Part shown: positions 37,223-45,256 of the stretch, in pieces
Layout of the letters: each line of letters begins with the position of its first letter
How positions within the stretch are numbered: the stretch's first letter is position 1
Source of the DNA: Gammaproteobacteria bacterium
Lineage (GTDB): Bacteria; Pseudomonadota; Gammaproteobacteria; Pseudomonadales; JAUIET01
Direction of reading: 5' to 3'
Length of the DNA: 64,000 nt
Assembly (NCBI GenBank): GCA_030429735.1
Contig: JAUIET010000007.1
Span: 62,001-126,000 of the forward strand
Notes under the pieces: generated by a model
What the model was told of the DNA's origin: nothing
The model's input: only the letters and a program-made list of their open reading frames with translations
Databases searched by the model: none
Program-made: the position numbers and the translations under genes

Positions 37223-38101
37223 CTAATCGCTTTCAGTCCGATAGTCTCCAAACTTCTCATCACGTTCTTGCAGAGCCTCGGTCAATTTGGAGCCGTCACC
37301 TCGGGCATCCATAAACGCGTGAAAGCTCTGCTGGTGAGTGGCCAATGCGCAAATCTCCGTTCCCTGGCGCAACCCAGCGCGTAGCCCCATTGCTTCCATC
37401 TGCCGGTGCACAGCACGTTTATTCAGCGCAACAATGTCTGCGGGCACATCGGCAATTCGCTGTGCCATCTTGATGACATGTTGTTCCAGCTCGTCTTCGG
37501 GAAAGCTGTTGGTTGCCCAGCCCCGCGCCACCGCTTCTTCCCCGCTCACTGAATCGCCGGTGAGCAACATTTCCATGCCTTTGCGCATGCCCATAAGCCA
37601 GGGGTGAAATTGCATGTCAGGAACACCAAAACGCACCGCGGGATAGCCAATCTTTGCATTGTGCGCCGTGTAGACCAGGTCACATCCGGTTGCGAGTTCC
37701 GATCCGCCAGCCAAACAGTAACCGTGAACCTGTGCGATAACGGGTTTGCCCAGGTCCCAGATGCGCATCCATGTTTCTACAACATGACGTGGCCACTGAC
37801 TGTCGCCGGCAGCCGTATGAAAAGGCATCGGCTGGCCCACATTGCCGCCACCAATATCGTAGCCGGCGGAGAAACAGCTGCCAGCACCGCGCACAATCAT
37901 CACCTTAATCGCAACGTCTGCGTCGGCGTGTTGCAGGGCATGCATTAATTCACCGCGCAGCTGATGGTTCAGGGCATTGCGTTTGTCCGGTCGGTTCAGC
38001 GTCATGCGGCGTACACCGGGTGCCGGCTCGTCAACCAATAGCACCTCGTAACCGTCTTCGCCGTAGCGGCCAATTTCTACTTTGCCTTCGTTGTATGACA
38101 T
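37223..38101 (-). CDS. Enoyl-CoA hydratase/isomerase family protein
   Basis: A 292 aa crotonase, longer than usual because of an N-terminal extension (about 20 residues). Conserved stretches are MTLNRPDKRNALNHQL, CFSAGYDIGGG, VIAQVHGYCLAGGSELATGCDL and YPAVRFGVPDMQFHPWLMG. The usual catalytic Glu positions are not both present, so hydratase activity is uncertain. The start has GGAACAGG upstream. It stands alone. Confidence 0.9.
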   Translation of the reverse strand: MSYNEGKVEIGRYGEDGYEVLLVDEPAPGVRRMTLNRPDKRNALNHQLRGELMHALQHADADVAIKVMIVRGAGSCFSAGYDIGGGNVGQPMPFHTAAGDSQWPRHVVETWMRIWDLGKPVIAQVHGYCLAGGSELATGCDLVYTAHNAKIGYPAVRFGVPDMQFHPWLMGMRKGMEMLLTGDSVSGEEAVARGWATNSFPEDELEQHVIKMAQRIADVPADIVALNKRAVHRQMEAMGLRAGLRQGTEICALATHQQSFHAFMDARGDGSKLTEALQERDEKFGDYRTESD

Positions 38102-38291
38102 GCCCTGTTCCTTATTCGTTGCAGTGCTTGCTCAGACGACCCTCACCATGAACAAGATCACATTTTCACCCTCATACCAGTCAATCGGGCGATTTTTTTC
38201 GATTAAATACTAATCAAATCCTACACTTTACGAACAAACTGCTGAAATAAACAGCATTTCTGAGCGTAAGCCGCACAGGACACCCTGACCA

Positions 38292-39113
38292 ATGCCATTT
38301 ACAGTGACTCACACGCTTGCCGTTGCCCCCATTGCTGCGCGTTGGCCAATGTTTCCCGCCGCCGCGCTGTTTATCGGTGCCATGATCCCGGACTGGGGGC
38401 TGTTTGTACCGATTGGCCCGGGCTATGATCTGATGCATACCTGGCTGGGCATTGTTCTGGCTTGCGTGCCTCTTGGCCTGCTGCTGTTGTTACTGTTTTA
38501 TGCGTTTGTTCGTCGCGCAGTGGTGGAGCTTACACCGACGACCATGCAGTGTCGCTTAACGAAGTTCAAGGTCTGGCAATCGCGCATATCAGGCAAGGAG
38601 ATGCTGGCGGCTGCACTGGCATTGACCATTGGTGCGGCAAGTCATCTGGTCTGGGATGCATTCACCCACCATGGGCGTTGGGGCGTAGAGCTACTGCCCT
38701 TTATGTCGACTGTGCTATTCGAAATAGGTGGCAGTCAGGTTCAGGTGTTCAAGCTGTTTCAGCATGGCAGCAGCGCCGTTGGTTTGCCCGTGCTGGCCTG
38801 GTGGGCCTGGCGCTGGTATCAGGCACAGCCGGTTATTGCAACGCAAACGCCGCTACTGAGTGGCCGAATGAAAATTGGCGCGTTGGCGCTGATTATTGGT
38901 ATCCCCATGGTTATCGCGTTTCGCAAACTTTGGTTGTTTCTCGGCTGGCCATTCAGTCCAGCCGCATTGCAACACTTCCTGATGGACCTGGTCACTACTT
39001 GCGGTTTGTGGTTTGCAGTGTTGTTGTTATGCTACAGCGTTGCACTTCGACTGCTGTCGGCTGTGCTGCCAGCGCAGACATCTGACCTGACGAAACGTAT
39101 AGAAACACCCTGA
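38292..39113 (+). CDS. DUF4184 family membrane protein
   Basis: A 273 aa integral membrane protein with about six helices. It begins MPFTVTHTLAVAPIAARWPM and has AAALFIGAMIPDWGLF and AASHLVWDAFTHHGRWG. This His/Asp arrangement resembles membrane-bound metal-dependent hydrolases (YdjM-like) in which DUF4184 is placed. No activity is established. The GST-like gene follows 55 nt downstream. Confidence 0.87.
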   Translation: MPFTVTHTLAVAPIAARWPMFPAAALFIGAMIPDWGLFVPIGPGYDLMHTWLGIVLACVPLGLLLLLLFYAFVRRAVVELTPTTMQCRLTKFKVWQSRISGKEMLAAALALTIGAASHLVWDAFTHHGRWGVELLPFMSTVLFEIGGSQVQVFKLFQHGSSAVGLPVLAWWAWRWYQAQPVIATQTPLLSGRMKIGALALIIGIPMVIAFRKLWLFLGWPFSPAALQHFLMDLVTTCGLWFAVLLLCYSVALRLLSAVLPAQTSDLTKRIETP

Positions 39114-39168
39114 AACCGCCGGCCGTCGTCTGCGGGTATACTGGCTGTTTACGTTCAGGAGCAGCACA

Positions 39169-39930
39169 ATGCGTTACCTATCCTTGACCGAAGCACGCGA
39201 AAGCAAGGGTTTACGCCTTATTTTGTGCGCCGGTACTCCCGGAGTATGGGGCGAGGCCGTCAAGGCGATGTTCCATGTGAAAGGTATTGAATACATGCCG
39301 GTTGCAATGAAACCGGGCTTAGAGAATCCTGAGCTGGAACGTTGGACAGCGCAGAGCAGCGCTCCGGCTATTGTTACCGCAGACGACAAGGTGCTCACCC
39401 ATTGGGAGCAATTTGTGTGGTTGGCCGAGCAGCTGCAGGCCGAGCCGCCGCTAATCCCGCAAGACCCTGGACAGCGCGCATTGATGTTTGGCCTGGTGCG
39501 CGAGATTGCCGGGGTGAATGGCCTGGGATGGCTGCGCCGTTTGCAGAGCGTGCATGCCAGCGGTGGGCCCGACGCAGCAGACGCATTGCAACGCCTGGCT
39601 TCGAAATACGGCTACTCAGAGAGTGCTGTCAATCTGGCTGCCGATCGTCTCGGCGCCATTCTGGAGTTACTTGCCGGGCATTTGCGGGACCAGGAACGTA
39701 ACGGCAGTGCTTTCTACATCGGCCGCTCTTTAACCGCGCTCGACCTATACTCGGCAATATTTATTGGCGTTATGATTCGCCCGCTGCCGGCAGACATAAT
39801 TCCAATGCCAGACGGTATGCGTTGGGCGTTTACTCAAGCCACGGCAGGCACTGAGCAAGCCGACAGTATTTTGTTCACCCACTGCGAACGAGTATTTGCC
39901 GACTTCTTACCCGCTCGCCTGGAATTCTGA
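39169..39930 (+). CDS. Glutathione S-transferase-like protein
   Basis: A 253 aa GST-fold protein. The thioredoxin-like half reads LRLILCAGTPGVWGEAVKAM, then KGIEYMPVAMKPG and SSAPAIVTADDKVLTHWEQF. The helical half ends with FYIGRSLTALDLYSAIFIGVM. The usual active-site Ser/Tyr/Cys is not clear, so catalysis is uncertain. AGGAG 7 nt upstream supports the start. Its last 24 nt overlap the recombinase-like gene on the other strand. Confidence 0.85.
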   Translation: MRYLSLTEARESKGLRLILCAGTPGVWGEAVKAMFHVKGIEYMPVAMKPGLENPELERWTAQSSAPAIVTADDKVLTHWEQFVWLAEQLQAEPPLIPQDPGQRALMFGLVREIAGVNGLGWLRRLQSVHASGGPDAADALQRLASKYGYSESAVNLAADRLGAILELLAGHLRDQERNGSAFYIGRSLTALDLYSAIFIGVMIRPLPADIIPMPDGMRWAFTQATAGTEQADSILFTHCERVFADFLPARLEF

Positions 39931-40236
39931 ATCAAAGGTTTCCAGGGTAGGCAGAAAGCACTGGTAAAAAAGCCGCAAACAACAGTGCGCCTCGTGAAGC
40001 TGTTGTTCACTGATGTCAGCGTAGGTGGCCAAAAAGCCGAGATAGTGCTCAACGTGGTGAGATGACAGACGCTCCAGCGGCTGCCCGTGGTGAAACACTG
40101 TATAACGGCTTAGCCAGGCGGCGTACGTTTTGCGAATTGGTGCGCGCAACCCTTGCGATTGGAGATAACTCTGGAAAGCGGCGTGCACATAGCGGGGGTG
40201 CCGCACAGTACGTGCAGCATTTGCATGATCATTCAT
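39907..40236 (-). CDS. Stand-alone SAM-like (tyrosine recombinase N-terminal) domain protein
   Basis: A 109 aa protein that matches only the core-binding domain of phage-type integrases: YLQSQGLRAPIRKTYAAWLSR, then YLGFLATYADISEQQLHEAHCCL and RLFYQCFL. The catalytic domain with Arg-His-Arg-Tyr is missing and cannot follow, because the GST-like gene occupies the downstream DNA. The gene has an ATG with GGA-rich sequence upstream. It could be a truncated integrase or a repurposed DNA-binding protein. Confidence 0.65.
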   Translation of the reverse strand: MNDHANAARTVRHPRYVHAAFQSYLQSQGLRAPIRKTYAAWLSRYTVFHHGQPLERLSSHHVEHYLGFLATYADISEQQLHEAHCCLRLFYQCFLPTLETFDSEFQASG

Positions 40237-40384
40237 CGTTCCGTCCTTGGATATGAATCAACGCCACTATATCGTGGCAACCCAATTTGTGCAATAAACA
40301 ACCAAACCCTGCATAAACGACAATAGGCATGCCGGTTACTTAGGGTGATATTGATTCCCTGAAGGCGCTGTATACTCTGTGTGC

Positions 40385-40846
40385 ATGAATATCATCAGAT
40401 TGCTAATGCTGTTGGCACTGCTAACGGCAGGCACGCCGTTGAAATCTGATCAACTGCAACCGTTCCTCAGTGATGGGTGTAGCGCCTTTCCCGACGGTAG
40501 TTTGCAAGAGAAGAAAGCCTGGTTACGCTGTTGCGTGGCCCACGATTACGATTATTGGAAGGGCGGCACGTACATTGAGCGACTTGAGTCCGACTCTTCA
40601 CTGGAGATTTGCGTCAGTGGAATTGGTGAGCCTGAAGTAGCCGTATTAATGTTATTAGGTGTGCGAGTCGGCGGATCGCCTTTCTTCCCAACGACATTTC
40701 GCTGGGGCTATGGCTGGCGCGAACTCAGGTTTTATGCCGAGCTTAGCGAAGAAGACCGGGCAGCCATCGCCAGCCATGGTGATCCAAAGCAGTTAATCGA
40801 TCGGGAATGGAACCGTCTTAGCCAGCTGGAGGAATGGTATGAATGA
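40385..40846 (+). CDS. Small secreted phospholipase A2-like protein
   Basis: A 153 aa protein with a signal peptide (about residues 1-20). The mature start is DGCSAFPDGSL, followed by WLRCCVAHDYDYWKGGTYIE. The Cys-Cys-x-x-His-Asp pattern matches the catalytic motif of secreted phospholipase A2 enzymes, though the calcium loop is not obvious. Assignment is by motif only. GTG at 40379 is an alternative start. It overlaps the epoxide-hydrolase-like gene by 8 nt. Confidence 0.68.
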   Translation: MNIIRLLMLLALLTAGTPLKSDQLQPFLSDGCSAFPDGSLQEKKAWLRCCVAHDYDYWKGGTYIERLESDSSLEICVSGIGEPEVAVLMLLGVRVGGSPFFPTTFRWGYGWRELRFYAELSEEDRAAIASHGDPKQLIDREWNRLSQLEEWYE

Positions 40847-41909
40847 GCAATTTACTCACCACTATTTACCAGGAGACGGCTTGCAACTGCACGCGGTGTG
40901 CGCCGAGCCCGAGCAAGACAATGGTAAACCACCGGTTGTGCTGTGTCATGGTATGCCAGGTTTGTGGTACAGCTGGCGCCATCAACTGCCAGCGCTGGCC
41001 AGAGCAGGGTACACCGCTGTCGCGATCGATCAGCGAGGTTACGGGCGCAGTGATAGACCGTTAGACGTGGAGAGTTATACCAGTACGCATACAGTTCAGG
41101 ACCTCTGTTGCGTGTTGGACTATTTTGAGGCAGAAACAGGATGCTTTGTCGGTCAGGATTTTGGTGCCGCACAGGTGTACAATCTGGCATTGCGTCGACC
41201 CGATAAGGTAGCGGCAGTGGTTGGTATGGCCTGCCCTTACGATTTCGATTTTTCGGGGCGTGGTGGGACAGGGCTGCCGGGCAGAGCCGGACAAGATGCG
41301 CAGCGGGCGTTTGCACGAAGCGACAAAAAGCCCAGCGAGTGCTTCGCCGCTATTGCAGAACATCAATTTTTTTACGCACATTATTACCAAACGGTTGGGC
41401 CGGCTGAGAAGGAATTCGCCAATGAACCCGAGAAATTTCTCAAGCGCCTGTTCTGGGCGCTAAGCGCACAAGGACGATTGTTAGACTGGAGTAAATATCC
41501 AAGCAATGTGCCGGGTTATATCGACGTACTCGCTGAACCGGACTGCCCCTTGCCCTGGCATTGGATGAGTGAAGACGACTTACAATTTTACGTTGATGAG
41601 TTTATGAGTGCGCCTTCAGGAGCTGAATTCATTGGCGGCTTGAACGCTTATCGTGCGGCAGATGCGAACTGGGAGCTTACCCGGGCCACGGCAGCCGATC
41701 GTATTACGCCACCGAGTTTGTTCATCGCAGGTGCGCAAGACCCGGTCATCACGATGATTGACCCCCTTGCATTTGAAGTGCTGGAGCAAGCCTCAGCTGA
41801 TTTGCGAGGCATTCACTTGATTGAAGGCGCCGGGCATTTCGTGCAAGCTGAACAAGCACAGCAGTGCAACCAACACTTGATTGATTTTCTGGACACTGTA
41901 ACGGAATGA
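40839..41909 (+). CDS. Epoxide hydrolase-like alpha/beta-hydrolase
   Basis: A 356 aa cytosolic hydrolase of the EPHX2/epoxide-hydrolase type. Oxyanion loop VVLCHGMPGLWYSWR, nucleophile Asp in CFVGQDFGAAQVYN, cap-domain Tyr residues (HQFFYAHYY and GGLNAYRAA), acid Asp in FIAGAQDPVI and base His in IEGAGHFVQAEQ. All parts needed to open an epoxide are present. The start overlaps the PLA2-like gene and the stop overlaps the GNAT gene by ATGA, so three genes are coupled. Confidence 0.9.
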   Translation: MNEQFTHHYLPGDGLQLHAVCAEPEQDNGKPPVVLCHGMPGLWYSWRHQLPALARAGYTAVAIDQRGYGRSDRPLDVESYTSTHTVQDLCCVLDYFEAETGCFVGQDFGAAQVYNLALRRPDKVAAVVGMACPYDFDFSGRGGTGLPGRAGQDAQRAFARSDKKPSECFAAIAEHQFFYAHYYQTVGPAEKEFANEPEKFLKRLFWALSAQGRLLDWSKYPSNVPGYIDVLAEPDCPLPWHWMSEDDLQFYVDEFMSAPSGAEFIGGLNAYRAADANWELTRATAADRITPPSLFIAGAQDPVITMIDPLAFEVLEQASADLRGIHLIEGAGHFVQAEQAQQCNQHLIDFLDTVTE

Positions 41910-42391
41910 ATGCCAACGCCCGAATATTGGACTATCACCACGCTGATGACGCTGATTTGATGCGCGCTCTGATGAATGAGTACGCAAACGACCCAATGGG
42001 AGGTGCGGCGCCTTTGAGTTCAGATATTCTCGCACAGTTGCCTGGTGCAATGGCTGCGGTTCCAGGCGCTTTTAGTGTTCTTGGTTTCGTGAATGATGAG
42101 GCCGCTGGATTGATTAATTGTCTTGCGTCGTTTTCAACCTTTAAGTGCAAACCGATCATCAATATTCACGACGTGGTAGTGACTGACAAAGCGCGCGGCA
42201 GCGGACTATGCGCCATTATGCTGGCATTGGTTGAGCAACAAGCGATTGATCGCGGCTGCTGCAAGCTGACATTGGAAGTGTTGGAGGGGAATCAGCCGGC
42301 ACGTCGTGCGTACGACAAGTTCGGTTTTCAGTCATATGCGTTGAACCCGCAATTGGGGCATGCTCTTTTTTGGGAAAAATCCCTGATTTAG
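41906..42391 (+). CDS. GNAT family N-acetyltransferase
   Basis: A 161 aa acetyltransferase. The acetyl-CoA-binding segment reads INIHDVVVTDKARGSGLCAIML and is followed by LTLEVLEGNQPARRAYDKFGF (motif B). The ATGA overlap with the epoxide-hydrolase-like gene indicates translational coupling. The substrate is unknown. Confidence 0.9.
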   Translation: MNANARILDYHHADDADLMRALMNEYANDPMGGAAPLSSDILAQLPGAMAAVPGAFSVLGFVNDEAAGLINCLASFSTFKCKPIINIHDVVVTDKARGSGLCAIMLALVEQQAIDRGCCKLTLEVLEGNQPARRAYDKFGFQSYALNPQLGHALFWEKSLI

Positions 42392-42478
42392 CGTCATTTA
42401 GGGCAGTTGGAGCTGCGAAAAAGCGGAACACTGCTACCTTTGTTGTACGCCTGAACGACACGGGCTTTTCGTTTGTTT

Positions 42479-43246
42479 ATGGAAACACCAGTGCAACAGT
42501 ATTTATTCAAGTCTTTTCATTATTTCCGCGGTGAGTTGATCGGCCTCACTACGGGTGCAGTGCTTACGATTTGTGCATTCAATGCGCACGCGCACGAAAA
42601 TCAGGCCTACTTCGAAATTGGAGCGGGCGCGTCGATAACGACGGGCGAGTTGCAGCACGCTGGCGTTAACTCAAATGGCACGCCCAACTACGACATGGGC
42701 AACAGCAGCGTAAGGGGCTTTGCTATTGGTTATCAAATGATCAGCGGCCTCAGGCTGGAGTTGGATTTTAGAGATCGGGAACTGGAGATCGCCAGCAATC
42801 GAATTGTGGCCACGCGACCACAGTCTGCCTTCAATGGCGCGGCGAATGAAACCTTTGTCGCGACAGGCAATGTAGACAGCCGCACGCGTATGCTGAATGT
42901 GGCGTATGTAGGTGAGTTGATTAAGCCGCAATGGGCCGCGTACTTGAAATTGGGCGTTGGTGAGGCCAAAAACCGTACTGTTGCGACCGTTAATGTTGAA
43001 CCAACGTTTACCGCTCTGGGCATACAGGGTGGTGACTTCTACCCGCGTGGTTCAGAGCGCGAGTTCGCCTGGTCAGCGGGTACCGGGGTTAACATGCACA
43101 TTAACGAGCACCTGCAGGTGGGTCTTGATTACCAGTATTCCAACCTGGGCGATGCAACCACGCGGCCTGGCCAGTTTGGCGACAATCTCGCCACCGATGA
43201 GCTCGCTGTTCACGAAATAACCGCACGGCTAAGGCTGCATTTCTGA
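42479..43246 (+). CDS. Outer-membrane beta-barrel protein
   Basis: A 255 aa protein with a long signal peptide (about residues 1-38, ending FNAHAHE). About eight amphipathic strands follow, ending with the outer-membrane insertion signal AVHEITARLRLHF (terminal Phe). The strands LRLELDFRDRELE, AYLKLGVGEAKN and VGLDYQYSNLGDA are typical of the OmpW/Opa-like small barrels (OMP_b-brl). The start is ATG 42479, with a TTG two codons upstream as an alternative. Ligand unknown. Confidence 0.85.
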   Translation: METPVQQYLFKSFHYFRGELIGLTTGAVLTICAFNAHAHENQAYFEIGAGASITTGELQHAGVNSNGTPNYDMGNSSVRGFAIGYQMISGLRLELDFRDRELEIASNRIVATRPQSAFNGAANETFVATGNVDSRTRMLNVAYVGELIKPQWAAYLKLGVGEAKNRTVATVNVEPTFTALGIQGGDFYPRGSEREFAWSAGTGVNMHINEHLQVGLDYQYSNLGDATTRPGQFGDNLATDELAVHEITARLRLHF

Positions 43247-43258
43247 GTTCGCTTTAGA

Positions 43259-43278
43259 CTGTCTTCTGGGCAAGACAG
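43259..43278 (+). terminator. Possible terminator of the barrel gene
   Basis: ctgtctt and aagacag form a 7-bp stem with a 6-nt loop, followed within 15 nt by a short T-run. Weak because the T-run is distant. Confidence 0.35.
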
Positions 43279-43394
43279 CGCTTAAATATGTGTTTTTGGG
43301 GCCGGCGCCAGTGTCCCTTGCCAATATAGTCGATATTCCCTGCGGAACACGCCTGCAAGAACGCCATTGTGCTGGCTCTAAATGGTACGAACTT

Positions 43395-43410
43395 GTGTTA
43401 AGGGACGCTA
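43395..43410 (+). repeat. Second site of the GTGTTAAGGGAC motif
   Basis: gtgttaagggacgcta is the reverse complement, over 12 bases, of the repeat at 34046-34079. A related sequence, agtgtcccttg, lies at 43310-43320 in the same intergenic region. Confidence 0.5.
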
Positions 43411-43530
43411 GATAGGCGGCTGAATGCTGAATTTTGGTCTAAACTCAAATCGGATATCAGCAAAATAAAAAAAAGTGGCATTGCCTGGTGCAGTATGACC
43501 AGGCCCAGCACGTCGAATGAGGTAAGTGCA

Positions 43531-44349
43531 GTGTTCGAATTTGAACTGACTGATGAAATCAGTTTTGCCTTGTCAGTGATTATGATAATGGCGGTTACTT
43601 TTCTGGGCGCAAGAATGCACCAGAACACCCGTGCAGTGCGCAGCGGTAATCGTCAGGCCTGTTTGGCTTTTGCCAGCACAATCTATTCGAAGGTGGCTGC
43701 CGATAAGCAGCTGGCCAAATTATTTCGCACAGGTTTGAATGACTTTAATGCGCTGCCAGTGGAAGACAAAATTCGGCTGCATTACTTTCTGCAAAGCATC
43801 GTGACCCTGTTTCGCGACTCATTGAACGCGTTCAATGAAGAAGTGATCAGCAGAGAAGAGTACGAGTCAAACAGGGCAAGCACTATGGCGGTGCTCTGTA
43901 TGCCGGGTGGCAAGGTGTGGTGGCAGGATGCGCAGAACGCCTACCCTCAGGAAATTCGCGAAGCCCTGAATCTGCAAGGCGATATAAGTTACGCTCTGGG
44001 TGATATTTACCCATACTTCTTAATGCCTGACGAAGAGACAATCACTGGGGATGCTATGCAAGCTGTCCAGGAGGCAGTACCCTTCGAAGACGACGTGGGA
44101 TTTTCCGCCGCGGATGATGATGACGATTCTGATTGGGAAATTATCAATCAGCCAGTACGTGTCGCGGACTTGCAAGAAAGTCTGGCAGCAGCTCAATCAA
44201 AAACTTCTGGCGACTCAAACGATTCGCTTGAGCCTGCTGAACAAGAATCTGCGGCCAATGAAGAGCTGCACCAATCAGTAAACTCCCCCAAACCCGACTG
44301 GAGAAAAGGCCTTGCGCGCCGACAATCAAGACAGGCTTTCGGGCGCTAG
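43531..44349 (+). CDS. Membrane-anchored protein of unknown function
   Basis: A 272 aa protein with one N-terminal transmembrane helix (about residues 8-27) and a helical cytosolic region (HQNTRAVRSGNRQACLAFAS, then DKIRLHYFLQSIVTLFRDS). It has an acidic linker (AADDDDDSDW) and a basic C-terminus (RKGLARRQSRQAFGR). I do not recognise the family. GTG 43531 has GAGG 8 nt upstream; ATG 43495 would add 12 residues and has no ribosome site. It overlaps the DUF3014 gene by 38 nt. Confidence 0.65.
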   Translation: MFEFELTDEISFALSVIMIMAVTFLGARMHQNTRAVRSGNRQACLAFASTIYSKVAADKQLAKLFRTGLNDFNALPVEDKIRLHYFLQSIVTLFRDSLNAFNEEVISREEYESNRASTMAVLCMPGGKVWWQDAQNAYPQEIREALNLQGDISYALGDIYPYFLMPDEETITGDAMQAVQEAVPFEDDVGFSAADDDDDSDWEIINQPVRVADLQESLAAAQSKTSGDSNDSLEPAEQESAANEELHQSVNSPKPDWRKGLARRQSRQAFGR

Positions 44350-45220
44350 CAGCCGCCCAGCCCCGGGCAAACGTCGCGCAATCAATGGCGACGTGTTTAT
44401 CGTGGTGGGGGTTATTGCCGTGCTGGCGATCGGATTTGCTCTCTACAAGTATCTGGCCGGCAATAATGAATTCGATGACTGGAATGACGACCCGTCAAAT
44501 GGCGCTGAGCAAAGCGTCAATGACGCCAGTAACATAACAGGCAAAGACGCCGAGCTGTTTGACCCGGAGCAGCACCGCGCACCGGCACCGTTAAACAACG
44601 AACAGCTGAAGCGGGAATACCAGTTACCGCCTGCCGTACCTGAACTCAATGACAGCGACGACGATCTGCATTCGCAGCTGCAGCAATTGGTTGCGTTGAA
44701 AGGCATAGTGGCGTGGTCAGATGCGCGAGATTTGGCACGACGGTTTGTTGTGTTGGTTTACAATCTGGCGGAAGGTGAAATTGCACACCGCTACTTACCA
44801 CTAAACAGCCCGGGCCTGTTTACCGCCGCGGGCAGTGGTACCTCACTGCGCATATCGACACAAAGCTACGCACGTTATGACGCATACGCGGATGCGTTTG
44901 CGGCCATGGACGCCAAGCGCGCAGTGAGTATATATCGGTATTTCTGGCCAACCTTGAAAGCCGCTTTTGCGGAATTGGGTGAACCGCGCAAGTCCTTGCA
45001 CAGCGAAGGCTTGAAAGCGATTGACCACTTATTGCAAGCGCCCGAAATCACTGGCGATATAAAACTGGTGCAACCCTCGGTGTACTATAAGTACGCAGAC
45101 CCGTCTCTGGAACGTTTGTCCTCTGCGCAGAAACAAATGCTAAGATTGGGCCCACGCAATAGCGCCCTGGTTAAAAACAAGCTTAGAGAAATAAAAGCGC
45201 TGTTGTTAACTGACAATTGA
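44312..45220 (+). CDS. DUF3014 domain protein, membrane-anchored
   Basis: A 302 aa protein with a short basic N-terminus and one transmembrane helix (FIVVGVIAVLAIGFALYKYL, about residues 29-48). An acidic Asn/Asp linker follows, then the DUF3014 body (about 110-300) with DLARRFVVLVYNLAEGEIA and VSIYRYFWPTLKAAFAELG. The start is TTG 44312, with GGAGAAAAGG just upstream and inside the preceding gene. Function unknown. It is probably periplasmic and co-made with the preceding membrane protein. Confidence 0.8.
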   Translation: MRADNQDRLSGASSRPAPGKRRAINGDVFIVVGVIAVLAIGFALYKYLAGNNEFDDWNDDPSNGAEQSVNDASNITGKDAELFDPEQHRAPAPLNNEQLKREYQLPPAVPELNDSDDDLHSQLQQLVALKGIVAWSDARDLARRFVVLVYNLAEGEIAHRYLPLNSPGLFTAAGSGTSLRISTQSYARYDAYADAFAAMDAKRAVSIYRYFWPTLKAAFAELGEPRKSLHSEGLKAIDHLLQAPEITGDIKLVQPSVYYKYADPSLERLSSAQKQMLRLGPRNSALVKNKLREIKALLLTDN

Positions 45221-45256
45221 TCAAATCGGGCGCGCAACACTCCGTAAAGGTGCCCC

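Noticed and set aside
36714-37226. A 170-codon open frame across an otherwise empty interval
   Set aside because: It overlaps the DUF1579-like 5' end, lacks a ribosome site and has a non-protein-like composition.
38462-39085. A 207-codon open frame overlapping the DUF4184 gene in another frame
   Set aside because: The DUF4184 frame gives a coherent membrane protein; this one is a composition shadow.
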